From: Halomonas sp. QHL1
GTDB taxonomy: Bacteria > Pseudomonadota > Gammaproteobacteria > Pseudomonadales > Halomonadaceae
Assembly (NCBI RefSeq): GCF_001882345.1
Contig: NZ_MINL01000001.1
Coordinates: 1,071,008 to 1,135,007 of the forward strand
Direction of reading: 5' to 3'
DNA: 64,000 nucleotides
The notes below the pieces were generated by a model. It saw only the letters and a program-made list of their open reading frames with translations. It made no database searches and was not told where the DNA came from. This document shows positions 20,174 through 30,329 of this stretch, piece after piece. Both the position numbers and the translations under genes were made by a program. Each line of letters begins with the position of its first letter. The stretch's first letter is position 1.

Positions 20174-20485
20174 TTACACCACCATATGCACACGGCCGGT
20201 GGCCTTGAGATCCTCAAACAGCTCTTTAATGTGCTGCTCTCCGGTCGCCCTAATTACCACACGAACCGATTGAAAACGACCATTGCGGCTGTCGACCACC
20301 TGCATTGCCGTCGCATCAAAATCGGGGGCATGGCGTACGATCACCTGGCACACACAGGCTGGAAAGTCCTCGGCGGCATCACCGACGACTTTTAACGAGT
20401 AATCACAGGGAAAGGTGATTTTAGGCGGCTCTTGAACCGCCGGTTGGCGTAAATCACGCAACCCCTGAGGAGCATCTTTTTTCAT
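20174..20485 (-). CDS. ybeD: YbeD-like DUF493 protein
   Basis: A small ACT-like cytoplasmic protein (103 aa from the preferred ATG at 20485, where an AGG lies upstream; an in-frame start at 20518 would add 11 residues). The region [20 protein letters not shown] and the ending ATGRVHMVV match DUF493/YbeD. It lies between dacA and lipB exactly as in E. coli. The function is unknown; an allosteric or regulatory role has been suggested from fold alone. Confidence 0.92.
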   Translation of the reverse strand: MKKDAPQGLRDLRQPAVQEPPKITFPCDYSLKVVGDAAEDFPACVCQVIVRHAPDFDATAMQVVDSRNGRFQSVRVVIRATGEQHIKELFEDLKATGRVHMVV

Positions 20486-20597
20486 ATCAAACCTATCTCG
20501 CAAAGACTGTATTTTCACAAGGACTGATTTTCACAAAGACTAGGTTCATTACAGATATACGATAGAGCCAATCAACCTAGCGGTCGTAAGGTTATAA

Positions 20598-21797
20598 TCA
20601 ATCCGTAAAATTACCAATCAGATTACTAAAGAAGCGCTGCACCTGATCGAACAAGCGCTTAAAGAGACCACCCTCTTCGATGTTTTCCAGCGCCACTAGG
20701 CGACGTTCACCGACCACTTCGTCACCCAAATGAACTTCCAGCGTACCGACCTCGTCGCCAATGGCAATCGGAGCCTGAAGGTCTGGGTTGAGGTTTAGCC
20801 GTGCGCGCAGCTCTTCGTTGCGGTTGCGCGGCAGTGTCATAAAGACCTCTTCATCAACACCAACGCGTAGCTCATTGATATCGCCACCCCATACCCGCGG
20901 GGTCGCCAGCACGGCACCACGCTCGTAGAGCTTCATGGTCTCAAAAAAGCGGAAACCGTAGCTGAGCAGCTTTTGAGTTTCCTGCGCGCGTGCTTCGTCA
21001 GAAGTGGTGCCCATCACCACTGAAATCAAGCGCATATCGTCACGCTTTGCCGATGACACCAGGCAGAAGCCTGCTTCTGTTGTCCAGCCAGTTTTAAGAC
21101 CATCTACAGACGGGTCGCGCCAAAGTAGACGGTTACGGTTGGGTTGATCAATGCCGCCAAAAGAGAAAGTGCGCTGCGAGTAAATTTCGTAGTGATCTGG
21201 GTAATCATTAATGATGTGCTGCGATAAAAGCGCCATATCATGGGCAGTTGAGTAGTGATTCTCGCCCGGCAAACCAGTGGCATTCTGGAAGTTGGTATTA
21301 TTCATACCCAACCGAGTGGCATGCTGATTCATCAGATCTGCAAACGGCGTTTCACCACCGGCTAAATGCTCTGCCATGGCAACACTGGCATCGTTACCCG
21401 AAACAATAATGATGCCGTGGAGAAGGTCATCTACCGATACTTGATCACCCACCTCAATAAACATTTTCGAGCCGCCGGTACGCCAAGCCTTCTCGCTAAT
21501 GTTAATCATATCGGTCAGATTGATAGTACCGCGATCCAGCTCACGCTCTACCAAATAGGCGGTCATTAGCTTGGTCAAGCTCGCCGGTGGCAGGCGCTCA
21601 TCGGAGTTATGCTCCGCCAGTATACGTCCACTGTTAGCATCCATGAGTATCCACGAACTTGCCGCTAACTGGGGGGCTGAAGGGATAATGGTCTGCGGCT
21701 GCGGAATCACCTGGGCTGCCGCAGGTACGGCAACTGTGGCCATGGCAGCAAAGAGGCACAGCCGTGCAGAGCGACCAATGGATGTAAACACGTTCAT
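20598..21797 (-). CDS. dacA: D-alanyl-D-alanine carboxypeptidase (PBP5/6 family)
   Basis: This periplasmic enzyme (399 aa) trims the terminal D-Ala from peptidoglycan pentapeptides. A signal peptide ends at AAAQ. The three penicilloyl-serine transferase motifs are present: SLTK in PPASLTKLMTAY, SGN in IIVSGNDAS, and KTG in VDGLKTGWTTEAG. The C-terminal segment EEGGLFKRLFDQVQRFFSNL is an amphipathic helix that anchors PBP5 to the outer face of the inner membrane. It is part of the mrdA-rodA-mltB-rlpA-dacA cluster. Confidence 0.96.
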   Translation of the reverse strand: MNVFTSIGRSARLCLFAAMATVAVPAAAQVIPQPQTIIPSAPQLAASSWILMDANSGRILAEHNSDERLPPASLTKLMTAYLVERELDRGTINLTDMINISEKAWRTGGSKMFIEVGDQVSVDDLLHGIIIVSGNDASVAMAEHLAGGETPFADLMNQHATRLGMNNTNFQNATGLPGENHYSTAHDMALLSQHIINDYPDHYEIYSQRTFSFGGIDQPNRNRLLWRDPSVDGLKTGWTTEAGFCLVSSAKRDDMRLISVVMGTTSDEARAQETQKLLSYGFRFFETMKLYERGAVLATPRVWGGDINELRVGVDEEVFMTLPRNRNEELRARLNLNPDLQAPIAIGDEVGTLEVHLGDEVVGERRLVALENIEEGGLFKRLFDQVQRFFSNLIGNFTD

Positions 21798-21908
21798 ACG
21801 ATTGTCTCACTTAACTTGAAAGCTTACCTGCAAAGCTTACTTGCAAGGCTTATTTGTAAAATACGGCGGCGCGTAAGACGCGCCACAAGGAATAAATAGG
21901 GGGGTGAA

Positions 21909-22922
21909 TTATCGCACAACAAAGACCTGGGGGAACCCTGCTTGGCGCAGTGTTTCTCGCGCCTGAGTCTCTTGCCCTGGCGTAATGGGCCCCACTTGGA
22001 CACGATAAACGTCGGCGTCGCTCATAATACGCACCGCATGGGGCTGCTCACCTTCCAAACGCTGCTGTAATTGCTGGGCGCCTTCAGGATTACCTAGCGC
22101 CGCGATCTGTAGATACACCGCGTTACCTGTCTCGCCCTGACTAGACGGTGATTGCGACACTGGTGATGAAGGAGCAGGCACTGATGTTGCAGACACCTCT
22201 GGCTGAGCAGCTGCAAGCGAAGGGGATGAAGCAGCACGTGGCTCCTCTACCTGCCTAGCCTGCGTTGAAGCGCTGCCGCCTCTGCCGCGCTCGGCTAGCC
22301 ACTGTTCAGGATTGATCGCTTCAACTTTAACAGACCCGGTACCGTTCTCAAGAAAGCCCAAGCGTGACGCTGCCGCGTAGGAGAGATCGATCTCCCGGTC
22401 GCTATGGAAGGGACCACGGTCATTGACCCTGACAATCACCGACTGCCCGTTATCTAAACTGGTGACCCGCGCAAATGTGGGCAGAGGCAACGAACGGTGC
22501 GCCGCCGACATTTTATACATGTCGTAGATTTCACCGTTTGACGTCGCGTAGCCATGAAATTTTTCGCCATACCAGGATGCCGTGCCACGTTTCTCATAGC
22601 CTGATGCATCAGGCAGCACGTGGTAAGTTTTACCCCATACTTCATAGCTAGAACGGTTGCCCGCACGGGACGGCTGCTCAATGCGCGGCTCTGCATCAGG
22701 CACCTTGGTAACATCCGGCGGCTCAAGTGGGTAGGCATCACCACTCATGGCATAGCGACCACCGCTGGTATTGGCTGACGTCGAATCAGGGGCCGCCGTT
22801 GGCTTACTGGGGCTGGCGGGCGCGTCTACCCGTTGAGTGCCATTGCTGGCACAGCCGCTGACCAGCGCTAACAAGGCGATTACGCCACCTACTCGCCGGG
22901 TCATCGTCAGTTTTCTATTCAT
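21909..22922 (-). CDS. rlpA: RlpA-type septal lipoprotein with SPOR domain
   Basis: RlpA (337 aa) is a lipoprotein that binds, and in Pseudomonas cleaves, peptidoglycan strands lacking stem peptides. The signal ends in VSGC. The double-psi beta-barrel domain includes GTASWYGEKFHGYATSNGE and VNDRGPFHSDREIDLSYAAA, with the catalytic-type Asp and His. A Ser/Pro/Gln-rich linker leads to a C-terminal SPOR domain (about residues 262-337), which directs proteins to the septum. It overlaps the mltB stop by four bases, so the two are coupled. Confidence 0.95.
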   Translation of the reverse strand: MNRKLTMTRRVGGVIALLALVSGCASNGTQRVDAPASPSKPTAAPDSTSANTSGGRYAMSGDAYPLEPPDVTKVPDAEPRIEQPSRAGNRSSYEVWGKTYHVLPDASGYEKRGTASWYGEKFHGYATSNGEIYDMYKMSAAHRSLPLPTFARVTSLDNGQSVIVRVNDRGPFHSDREIDLSYAAASRLGFLENGTGSVKVEAINPEQWLAERGRGGSASTQARQVEEPRAASSPSLAAAQPEVSATSVPAPSSPVSQSPSSQGETGNAVYLQIAALGNPEGAQQLQQRLEGEQPHAVRIMSDADVYRVQVGPITPGQETQARETLRQAGFPQVFVVR

Positions 22923-23980
22923 GCCTCATCCTCATGCAGCTCAGCAATCGCTTCTGCCAACTCGGCTACGGCCATGGCATAGAGGTGGCTATGGTTGTAG
23001 CGGGTAATCACATAAAAATTATACTCGCCAAATCGATAACCAGTTTCCCCATCGGCAAATTCAAGCGCCAGCGGTACAACCAATAAATCACCATCGAGTG
23101 GTTCGCTGGGCTCAAACCCATGCGAAGCCAGCTGAGCAATGCTCAACTTGGGAGGTGACGTTTGATTAAATGAGAGTTCCTGCAGTAGCTCTAGGGGCAG
23201 TACGTCGGGCCCACTGGCCTGATGGTAAATATCAGCTCCCGGCTGCCAGCTATGCTCTGCAAAGTAGTTGGCGACGCTGCCAATCGCATCGACCGGATTC
23301 TCCCAAAGATCGCGACGCCCGTCGTCATCAAAATCCACGGCATAGGCTTGGTAACTGGTGGGTATAAACTGCGGGTAACCCATGGCTCCCGCATAGGAGC
23401 CACGTAGTTCGGTAGGATCGACCTGTTGCTCATAGGCGATCCGTAAAAAGGCCGCTAGTTCACCGCGGAAAAAGGCGCCCCTTGTTGGGTGGTGAAACGC
23501 CAGCGTAGCCAGTGAATCCAGCACGCGGTGCTGGCCTTTATGCCGACCATAGTAGGTTTCAACGCCAATAATGGCGGCAATAACCTCGACGGGTACGCCG
23601 TATGTGTTTTCAGCTCGTGCTAAAGCGTCGGCGTGGGCGTCGATAAATTCCGCGCCCTCTTCAATACGCTGCTGGGTCATAAAAATAGCCCGATACTCAT
23701 GCCACTTAAGGCGGCGCTCTGCGGCTCCTTCCATCGCGTCTAACACGCTCTGGGTGTAATCCGCCTGCCCCAGCGCTTCTTCAAGCCACGCTTGGGGCAA
23801 CCCTTGTTCCACCAGCTCTTCCATTAGCGCTTGGGTATCTGCATTCTGCTGGGGCGCAAAGTGCTGAGGAACAACGGCTTGAGATTCCCGTGAAGGCTGA
23901 TCGGCAAACACCACGGGCGTTGCACAGCAAATCAGCGCGGCCAACACATAGCTGCTCGTCTTCCCTTGAACCTTGTTCAT
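22919..23980 (-). CDS. mltB: Membrane-bound lytic murein transglycosylase B
   Basis: MltB (353 aa) cleaves glycan strands to give 1,6-anhydromuramic acid ends. A Sec signal ends at VVFA; there is no lipobox, so this form is soluble or loosely bound. The catalytic glutamate is in AIIGVETYYGRHKG, followed by the family motifs SYAGAMGYPQFIPTSYQAYA and DFDDDGRRDLW. It lies between rodA and rlpA, an arrangement common in Pseudomonas and relatives but absent from E. coli. Confidence 0.95.
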   Translation of the reverse strand: MNKVQGKTSSYVLAALICCATPVVFADQPSRESQAVVPQHFAPQQNADTQALMEELVEQGLPQAWLEEALGQADYTQSVLDAMEGAAERRLKWHEYRAIFMTQQRIEEGAEFIDAHADALARAENTYGVPVEVIAAIIGVETYYGRHKGQHRVLDSLATLAFHHPTRGAFFRGELAAFLRIAYEQQVDPTELRGSYAGAMGYPQFIPTSYQAYAVDFDDDGRRDLWENPVDAIGSVANYFAEHSWQPGADIYHQASGPDVLPLELLQELSFNQTSPPKLSIAQLASHGFEPSEPLDGDLLVVPLALEFADGETGYRFGEYNFYVITRYNHSHLYAMAVAELAEAIAELHEDEA

Positions 23981-24065
23981 TGGCTCTCCACTCTTGAGCT
24001 ATTCATTCCAGAATCATCCATGCCTGAGTTTTCCATTGCCGAGCAACAAGGTGTATGAACCAGGG

Positions 24066-25226
24066 CTAGCGCGACAGCAACCGGCGGTGAGCATGTATCG
24101 ACATGAGAATACCGAAACCCGCTAACAAGGTCACGCTTGAGGTGCCACCGAAACTGACCAACGGCAGAGGCACACCCACCACGGGTAGAATGCCGCTCAC
24201 CATCCCCATATTGACAAACACGTAGATAAAAAACGTTAAAATAATGCTGCCCGCAACCAAGCGACCAAATGTATCTTGTGCTGCGCTTGCCATCCACAAA
24301 CCACGGCTCACAATCAATAGATACAGGCACAGCAACACTAACATACCGACCAACCCAAACTCTTCGCCGAGAACGGCAATAATGAAGTCCGTATGACGCT
24401 CAGGTAAAAACTCGAGCTGTGATTGCGTGCCTTGCAGCCAGCCCTTGCCCCATAACCCGCCACTGCCTATGGCCGTGGTCGATTGGATGATGTTCCAACC
24501 AGCCCCCAGTGGGTCGCTTTCAGGGTTAAGAAACGTCAATACCCGCTGGCGCTGGTAGTTATGCATATTCATCCAGAGGAGGGGCACCCCCGCGGCTCCC
24601 AGCGCTGCAATAAATCCGATCAAACGCCACGACAAGCCTGCCAACAGCACCACAATCAGAGCTGCACTGGACACCAGCAGTGAGGTTCCTAAATCGGGCT
24701 GGATCGCTGTTAGCACAACAGGAACGCCAATAATGACCGCACACACGGCAATATCACGCAGCCGCGGCGGTAGTTCGCAGCGATTAAGATAGGCTGCAAC
24801 CATTAGCGGAGCCGCCAGCTTCATCATTTCCGAAGGCTGAAAACGAATCACACCAGGAATCACTAGCCAGCGCTTGGCGCCCATGCCCACATCGCCAACC
24901 ACATCAACGGCAATCAGCATGGCAACACCGACGCCATAGGCCAGCGGCGCCCAGCGTAAAAAGGTAGACGGCGAAAATTGGGCAATAATCGCCATTCCTA
25001 CCAGCGCGATACCAAAGCGCACGCCCTGGGCAATCACCACATCAATGGATTGCCCGGAAGCGCTGTAAAGAACGATTAAACCGCTCCCCATCAGCAGCAA
25101 GAGCAAGCCAAGCAGCCAGGGATCGATATGAATCCGCTCCCAAATACTTTTGCGCCGGGCGATGCCACTTTCTGGCGGACGCACAGGGTGGCCACGCATA
25201 GAACGGGCTATATAATGCCAAGGCAT
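24066..25226 (-). CDS. rodA: Peptidoglycan glycosyltransferase RodA
   Basis: RodA (386 aa) is the SEDS-family polymerase of the elongasome, working with PBP2. The sequence has about ten hydrophobic helices and the family landmarks WERIHIDPWLLGLLLLLMGSG, FQPSEMMKLAAPL and GLPLVSFGGTSS-like PLPLVSFGGTSSVTLLAGFG. The large extracytoplasmic loop between helices carries the conserved Asp region. The start lies three bases after the mrdA stop, with GGAGG inside the end of mrdA, so the pair is coupled. Confidence 0.96.
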   Translation of the reverse strand: MPWHYIARSMRGHPVRPPESGIARRKSIWERIHIDPWLLGLLLLLMGSGLIVLYSASGQSIDVVIAQGVRFGIALVGMAIIAQFSPSTFLRWAPLAYGVGVAMLIAVDVVGDVGMGAKRWLVIPGVIRFQPSEMMKLAAPLMVAAYLNRCELPPRLRDIAVCAVIIGVPVVLTAIQPDLGTSLLVSSAALIVVLLAGLSWRLIGFIAALGAAGVPLLWMNMHNYQRQRVLTFLNPESDPLGAGWNIIQSTTAIGSGGLWGKGWLQGTQSQLEFLPERHTDFIIAVLGEEFGLVGMLVLLCLYLLIVSRGLWMASAAQDTFGRLVAGSIILTFFIYVFVNMGMVSGILPVVGVPLPLVSFGGTSSVTLLAGFGILMSIHAHRRLLSR

Positions 25227-25229
25227 AGC

Positions 25230-27137
25230 TTAGTTACCCTCCACATTGGCATTATCTTCTTCTAACACTTCGCGCACTTCATCCACGTCGGGGGCATCAT
25301 CCTCAAGTAACCAGGCATCGGTCATGGCGCGCGCCAAGTGAGCCGCGTGGGTACTGCCACCGCCAGCATTTTCAACAATCACAGACACGGCAATCTGGGG
25401 GTCCTCCAATGGCGCAAAGGCCATAAACAGCGCGTGATCACGTAGCCGCTCGGCCAGCTCATCGGCGTTGTAGCGCTGATCCTGCCCTAGCGAGAATACT
25501 TGTGCCGTGCCTGATTTACCGCCCATAGGGTACTCAAGACCCACACCGGTTCGACGGGCGGTGCCTTCACGGCCACTAATCACTTTTTCCATACCGCTGA
25601 ATACCCTATCCCACCAGCTATCATTGGCTAGCTGAATATCATCTAAGGTATCTGGCAGATCGCGTGGAACGGGGGTTTCCCCAATCTGCCGGGCCAGTCT
25701 CGGCTTTACCCAGTGGCCACGATTGGCCAAGGTTGCCGTGGCGCTGGCGAGCTGAAGAGGCGTTACTTGCCAATAGCCTTGCCCGATCCCCACCGAGAGG
25801 GTTTCGCCGGGGTACCAGGGCTGGTTAAAGCGCCCGCGCTTCCAATCTCGCGAAGGCATTAAGGCGGTGCTTTCTCCTTGCACGTCGTGAGCAACGCGCT
25901 GGCCAAAGCCAAAATTACTCATTTGCTCATGCAAATTATCGATGCCCAGGTCGTGGGCCAAGGTGTAGTAATAAGTGTTATTAGAGACCGCAATGGAGCG
26001 CTCCATATCGACACGGCCATGCCCCCAACGCAGCCAGTTACGGTAGCGACGGGAATCATTGGGTAACTGAAAGTAACCGGGGTCATTAATGGTGCTGTCC
26101 GGGGTGATCACGCCCTCCACCAAGCCCGCCAGGGCAAGAAAAGGCTTGATCGTAGAGCCTGGTGGATAGTGTCCGCGAATAGCGCGGTTAAACAGCGGTA
26201 GGTCAAGGTCCTCCTGCAAGCCACGGTAAGAGGCAACGTCAATTCCAGTGACAAACTGGTTACTGTCAAACCCTGGGGTCGACACCATTGCAAGTATCTC
26301 GCCTGTTGCTGGCACAATGGCCACGATAGAGCCGCGACGGCCATCCAGCAGTTCATAGGCCAGCATCTGCATGGACTTGTCTAACGTTAAGGTCAGATTC
26401 GCCCCCGGCACGGGGTCGGTGCGGCCAAGCTCCCGCAATACCCGACCGCGGGCGTTCGTTTCTACTTTGCGCAAGCCTGCCTGACCGTGCAGCTCCTCTT
26501 CGTAAAAACGCTCAATACCGGTTTTACCGATAAAGTGGGTACCCGCGTAACGGCCCGCATCCAGCGCTTCCATCTCTTCAGCGTTAATACGGCCCACATA
26601 GCCCAAGGCGTGCGCCATTATTTCAGCATCCGGGTAGTAACGCAGTGGCTGGGCCTCAATCTCAACGCCAGGCAGGCGGTGTCGGTTAACCGCCAAACGA
26701 GCAATTTGCGCTTCGCTTAGATCACTGGTGAGTAACGCAGGCTGGAAGGGACGCTGGCGTTGGCGCGAGCGCACATTGAACGCCTCTATCTCTTCTTCAG
26801 GTAGCTCAAGCAGCTCTACCAACAGCGCCAGGGTTTCGTCCAGGTTATCGACACGTTCGCGAACCAGCGTGAGGTTATAGGTTGGGCGGTTTTCAGCCAG
26901 CAGCACGCCGTTACGATCATAGATCAAGCCGCGGTTAGGCGGCAGCGGCTCGACACGCACCCGGTTATTTTCGGAGCGTGTGCTGTACATATCATGCTGA
27001 ACGATCTGTAAATAAACTAAGCGCCCCGCTAGTAAGCTAGCAAGCGTCAACACCACTAATACCGCGAGCAGCGCTCTAACACGGAAAATACGCAGTTCTT
27101 GCTCGGAGTTTTTTAGCGTGTTGGGGCGCTTGAGCAT
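25230..27137 (-). CDS. mrdA: Penicillin-binding protein 2
   Basis: PBP2 is the class B transpeptidase of side-wall synthesis. The ATG at 27137 gives 635 aa, the usual length, with a short cytoplasmic tail and one membrane anchor (VRALLAVLVVLTLASLLAGRLVYL). A pedestal domain follows, then the transpeptidase domain with STIK (PPGSTIKPFLAL), SNN, and KSGTAQ. It starts the coupled mrdA-rodA pair. Frame-open TTG starts upstream are not supported by a ribosome binding site. Confidence 0.96.
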   Translation of the reverse strand: MLKRPNTLKNSEQELRIFRVRALLAVLVVLTLASLLAGRLVYLQIVQHDMYSTRSENNRVRVEPLPPNRGLIYDRNGVLLAENRPTYNLTLVRERVDNLDETLALLVELLELPEEEIEAFNVRSRQRQRPFQPALLTSDLSEAQIARLAVNRHRLPGVEIEAQPLRYYPDAEIMAHALGYVGRINAEEMEALDAGRYAGTHFIGKTGIERFYEEELHGQAGLRKVETNARGRVLRELGRTDPVPGANLTLTLDKSMQMLAYELLDGRRGSIVAIVPATGEILAMVSTPGFDSNQFVTGIDVASYRGLQEDLDLPLFNRAIRGHYPPGSTIKPFLALAGLVEGVITPDSTINDPGYFQLPNDSRRYRNWLRWGHGRVDMERSIAVSNNTYYYTLAHDLGIDNLHEQMSNFGFGQRVAHDVQGESTALMPSRDWKRGRFNQPWYPGETLSVGIGQGYWQVTPLQLASATATLANRGHWVKPRLARQIGETPVPRDLPDTLDDIQLANDSWWDRVFSGMEKVISGREGTARRTGVGLEYPMGGKSGTAQVFSLGQDQRYNADELAERLRDHALFMAFAPLEDPQIAVSVIVENAGGGSTHAAHLARAMTDAWLLEDDAPDVDEVREVLEEDNANVEGN

Positions 27138-27223
27138 GGCAACGGTGACTCTCAAATCAAACAATCAAATCAAACAAAGGAGCAGCAGGCCCAACAGTGA
27201 TCGCTCACCATCTCAGTTAGCCG

Positions 27224-27691
27224 TTAGCGGTGATAAGGGTGACCTATCAATAATGTCCAGGCGCGGTAAAGCTGCTCGGCCAGCATAATCCGCACCAGCG
27301 GGTGAGGCAGCGTCAGCGGGGAGATTGACCACTTTTTATCTGCCATCGCAGATAGCGATGGCTCAAGACCATCCGGCCCACCCACAAGCAAGACAATATC
27401 ACGCCCGGCCATGCGCCAGGCGTCGGCTTCTTGTGCCAGCTGTTCGGTGGTCCAAGGCTTACCTTTGACTTCCAGTGCTACCACGTATTCGTCGCCACGC
27501 AGCTTGTCGCGAATACGCTGCGCCTCCTGGGCGCGCGCTTTGGCGATATCTGCGTTTTTGCCACGCTGACCGAGGGCAATTTCTTCTATCTCGAGATTAA
27601 AATCTCTCGGTAGCCGCTTGCGGTAAGTGTCGACGCCCTCTTCTACCCATCCAGGCATTTTGCTTCCCACCGCCAACAGCCGGATCCTCAT
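27224..27691 (-). CDS. rlmH: 23S rRNA (pseudouridine1915-N3)-methyltransferase RlmH
   Basis: RlmH (155 aa) methylates pseudouridine 1915 in helix 69 of 23S rRNA on assembled ribosomes. The length, the N-terminus MRIRLLAVGSKMPGWV, the SPOUT knot motif LLVGGPDGL and the C-terminus LLIGHPYHR are all characteristic. It overlaps rsfS by four bases, so a ribosome-silencing gene and a ribosome-modification gene are coupled. Confidence 0.97.
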   Translation of the reverse strand: MRIRLLAVGSKMPGWVEEGVDTYRKRLPRDFNLEIEEIALGQRGKNADIAKARAQEAQRIRDKLRGDEYVVALEVKGKPWTTEQLAQEADAWRMAGRDIVLLVGGPDGLEPSLSAMADKKWSISPLTLPHPLVRIMLAEQLYRAWTLLIGHPYHR

Positions 27692-28074
27692 GACATGCCG
27701 GCTCGCTCTTGAAAGCGTTCAAGGGACTCGCCAATGGCACCCGAGTCACTCGGCAGATCGGCCCACAGCCGCTCTAAGTCATAAAGGACACGTGCCTCGG
27801 GCATCATCACGTGGACAACAACATCGCCCAGGTCGACCAGCACCCAGTCTGCGTTATCGCCACCTTCAACGCCCAGAGGCCCAAGCCCTGCAGCCTTGGC
27901 TTTTTCCACGACGTTTTGCGCCAGCGCAGCCACATGGCGTGTCGAAGTGCCACTGGCAATCAGCATGAGGTCGGTGACCTCGGTTAGTTTGGCAACATCC
28001 AACTGCGTAATGTCACGTGCTTTCAGTTCTTCTAGCGCGTCAACCGCTAGATTTTTCAATGTATCGATGTGCAT
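27688..28074 (-). CDS. rsfS: Ribosomal silencing factor RsfS
   Basis: RsfS (128 aa from ATG 28074) binds ribosomal protein L14 and blocks subunit joining when nutrients are scarce. Family motifs are ALEELKARDI, LMLIASGTSTRHVAALA and DWVLVDLGDVVVHVM. AGGAG lies just before the chosen ATG; the frame is open a little further upstream from a TTG but the Shine-Dalgarno sequence decides for 28074. It sits between nadD and rlmH, as in most gammaproteobacteria. Confidence 0.95.
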   Translation of the reverse strand: MHIDTLKNLAVDALEELKARDITQLDVAKLTEVTDLMLIASGTSTRHVAALAQNVVEKAKAAGLGPLGVEGGDNADWVLVDLGDVVVHVMMPEARVLYDLERLWADLPSDSGAIGESLERFQERAGMS

Positions 28075-28152
28075 GACTCCTAAAGACAACCTTATTGGTT
28101 AATCGGTCAATAAAGCCCGCCATTGTAACGGCTTCTTTGATGACTGCCAGCG

Positions 28153-28812
28153 CTATTCGCGCTGTCGATAAAGACCGTCCTGCTCAATGGCTCGTTCAAC
28201 AGGGTCTGGCAGCAAATAGCGCACGCTTTTCCCTGCTTCCAAACGCTCGCGAATATAAGTCGCGGAGATGGCCATTAGCGATGGCAATTCCAGCGGCAGA
28301 TAGCCACCACAGGGCCTCTGCATCAATGCTTCTACGCTATCGACTCTGCGATGCTCCACCAGTTCCATTAATGATGCCGGTAACGGATCGCTATAGCCTG
28401 GCCTGGCAATCACCACTAGGTGAGCAAGCTCAAACAATCGCTCTGGCTGGTGCCACTGGGTGAGCCGTAGAAAAGCATCAAAACCAATCGCCATCACCAA
28501 ACGTGCCTGACCACCGACCTCGGCGCGCAGCTCGGCCAGCGTGTCGGCGCTGTAAGAGGGCCCTTCACGCCGCAGCTCGCGGTCATCGGCGACCAGCCCA
28601 GAAGTGTCACCGATGCCCGCGGCTAACAGCTCAAAACGCTGCTGCGCGGAAACCTGAGGCCGACCGCGTAACGGCGGCTGTTGGGCGGGTATCATATGCA
28701 GCCGGTCAAGCGACAGCGCCTCACGCAACTCTACCGCGCTGCGCAAGTGACCTAAATGAACAGGGTCAAAGGTGCCGCCCAACATGCCGATACGTTGCTC
28801 AGCTTGACTCAT
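28153..28812 (-). CDS. nadD: Nicotinate-nucleotide adenylyltransferase
   Basis: NadD (219 aa) makes deamido-NAD from nicotinate mononucleotide and ATP. The nucleotidyltransferase motif is GGTFDPVHLGHLR, and the C-terminal ISATYIRERL is the second ATP-binding signature. It is nine bases from the end of proA and is followed by rsfS, a common order. Confidence 0.96.
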   Translation of the reverse strand: MSQAEQRIGMLGGTFDPVHLGHLRSAVELREALSLDRLHMIPAQQPPLRGRPQVSAQQRFELLAAGIGDTSGLVADDRELRREGPSYSADTLAELRAEVGGQARLVMAIGFDAFLRLTQWHQPERLFELAHLVVIARPGYSDPLPASLMELVEHRRVDSVEALMQRPCGGYLPLELPSLMAISATYIRERLEAGKSVRYLLPDPVERAIEQDGLYRQRE

Positions 28813-28821
28813 GCCACCACC

Positions 28822-30129
28822 CTATTGACGCACCTGACCGTCACCGAATACCACGTATTTCTGCGTGGTTAGGCCCTCTAACCCAACAGGCCCCCGGGCG
28901 TGAAGCTTGTCGGTGGAAATCCCAATCTCGGCGCCTAACCCGTACTCAAATCCATCTGCAAAGCGGGTCGAGGCATTCACAATCACCGAGCTGGAATCGA
29001 CTTCCGCCATAAAGCGGCGGGCGAGTGAATAATCCTGGGTGACAATCGCATCAGTGTGGTGAGAGCCGTAGTGCTCAATGTGAGCAATCGCCTCATCGAT
29101 ACCATCGACTACTTTGATTGCCAGCACTGGTGCCAAATACTCAGCATACCAATCTGCTTCTTCGGCTGCTCCGGCCTGGGGCAGCAGTGCCTGTGTGCGC
29201 TGACAACCACGCAGCTCGACCTCGTATTCGGCATAAGCGCGGGCCAACTCCGGCAGTAGCAGGTCAGCAATCGGCGCATCTACCAGCAACGTTTCCATAG
29301 TATTGCAGGTGCCATAGCGATGGGTTTTCGCATTAACGGCGATGGCTAACGCTTTGGCGGGATCAGCGGTGGTATCGATGTATACATGGCAAACGCCGTC
29401 GAGGTGCTTGATGACCGGTACGCGCGCGTCACGACTGATACGCTCAATCAGCGACTTTCCACCGCGCGGTATAATCACATCGACATATTCCGGCATGCTG
29501 ATCATTTCACCCACCGCCGCACGATCAGTGGTTGCGACCACCTGTACGCTTCCCGCAGGTAGACCCACATCAGCTAATCCTGCTTGAATACAGGTGCTAA
29601 TGGCGGCATTTGACTGGCTGGCTTCCGAACCACCACGCAAAATACAAGCGTTGCCCGATTTCAAACATAGGCTAGCGGCTTCCAGGGTCACATTCGGTCG
29701 TGACTCGTAAATAATCCCAATAACGCCCAGCGGCACGCGCATTTTGCCCACTTGGATACCGCTAGGCCGATAGCGCATATCGCTAACTTCGCCCACCGGG
29801 TCGGGCAAGCCCGCTACCTGGTGCAGCCCTTCGATCATGGCGTCGATACGTGCATCATTTAGGGCTAAACGGTCTAGCAGAGCGCTCTCAAGACCATTCT
29901 GACGGCCACGCTGTAAATCATCAGCATTGGCATCTAGTATCGGACCGCGCGCTTCTGCCAACCGGTGCGCCATGGCCATCAGAGCGCGGTTTTTCAACCC
30001 TGAATCCGCCCGGCGCAGTTCGCTGGCCGCGCGCCGCGCCGCCTGCCCCAAGGCCTGCATATAGGCTGGCACATTCCCAGCAGACAAGTGCTGATCGGCC
30101 TCGTCTCGGAACGGTGTTGAAACGCTCAT
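28822..30129 (-). CDS. proA: Glutamate-5-semialdehyde dehydrogenase
   Basis: ProA reduces gamma-glutamyl phosphate to glutamate semialdehyde in proline synthesis. From the ATG at 30129, which has GGAG five bases upstream, it is 435 aa; a start at 30189 would add a poorly supported extension. The catalytic Cys is in [14 protein letters not shown] and the family segment [17 protein letters not shown] is present. The kinase gene proB is not nearby. Proline matters as a compatible solute in halophiles, but this gene alone does not show such a role. Confidence 0.96.
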   Translation of the reverse strand: MSVSTPFRDEADQHLSAGNVPAYMQALGQAARRAASELRRADSGLKNRALMAMAHRLAEARGPILDANADDLQRGRQNGLESALLDRLALNDARIDAMIEGLHQVAGLPDPVGEVSDMRYRPSGIQVGKMRVPLGVIGIIYESRPNVTLEAASLCLKSGNACILRGGSEASQSNAAISTCIQAGLADVGLPAGSVQVVATTDRAAVGEMISMPEYVDVIIPRGGKSLIERISRDARVPVIKHLDGVCHVYIDTTADPAKALAIAVNAKTHRYGTCNTMETLLVDAPIADLLLPELARAYAEYEVELRGCQRTQALLPQAGAAEEADWYAEYLAPVLAIKVVDGIDEAIAHIEHYGSHHTDAIVTQDYSLARRFMAEVDSSSVIVNASTRFADGFEYGLGAEIGISTDKLHARGPVGLEGLTTQKYVVFGDGQVRQ

Positions 30130-30329
30130 AGTGTCTCCGTACGGAAGGGTGCTTTCATTTTTTTGATAAGTCGAGTGTAGCCGTTTCACACGTTTTGCTT
30201 ATATTACGGCATTTCGCCGTTATACTAAGGAAGTTTAAGGCACTAATGTGTGTCGTGTTCGCTTATTATCCTACAATTACTTTACTTGATGAGATACATC
30301 TGGTTATTCAGGACAAATAGTAAGTCACC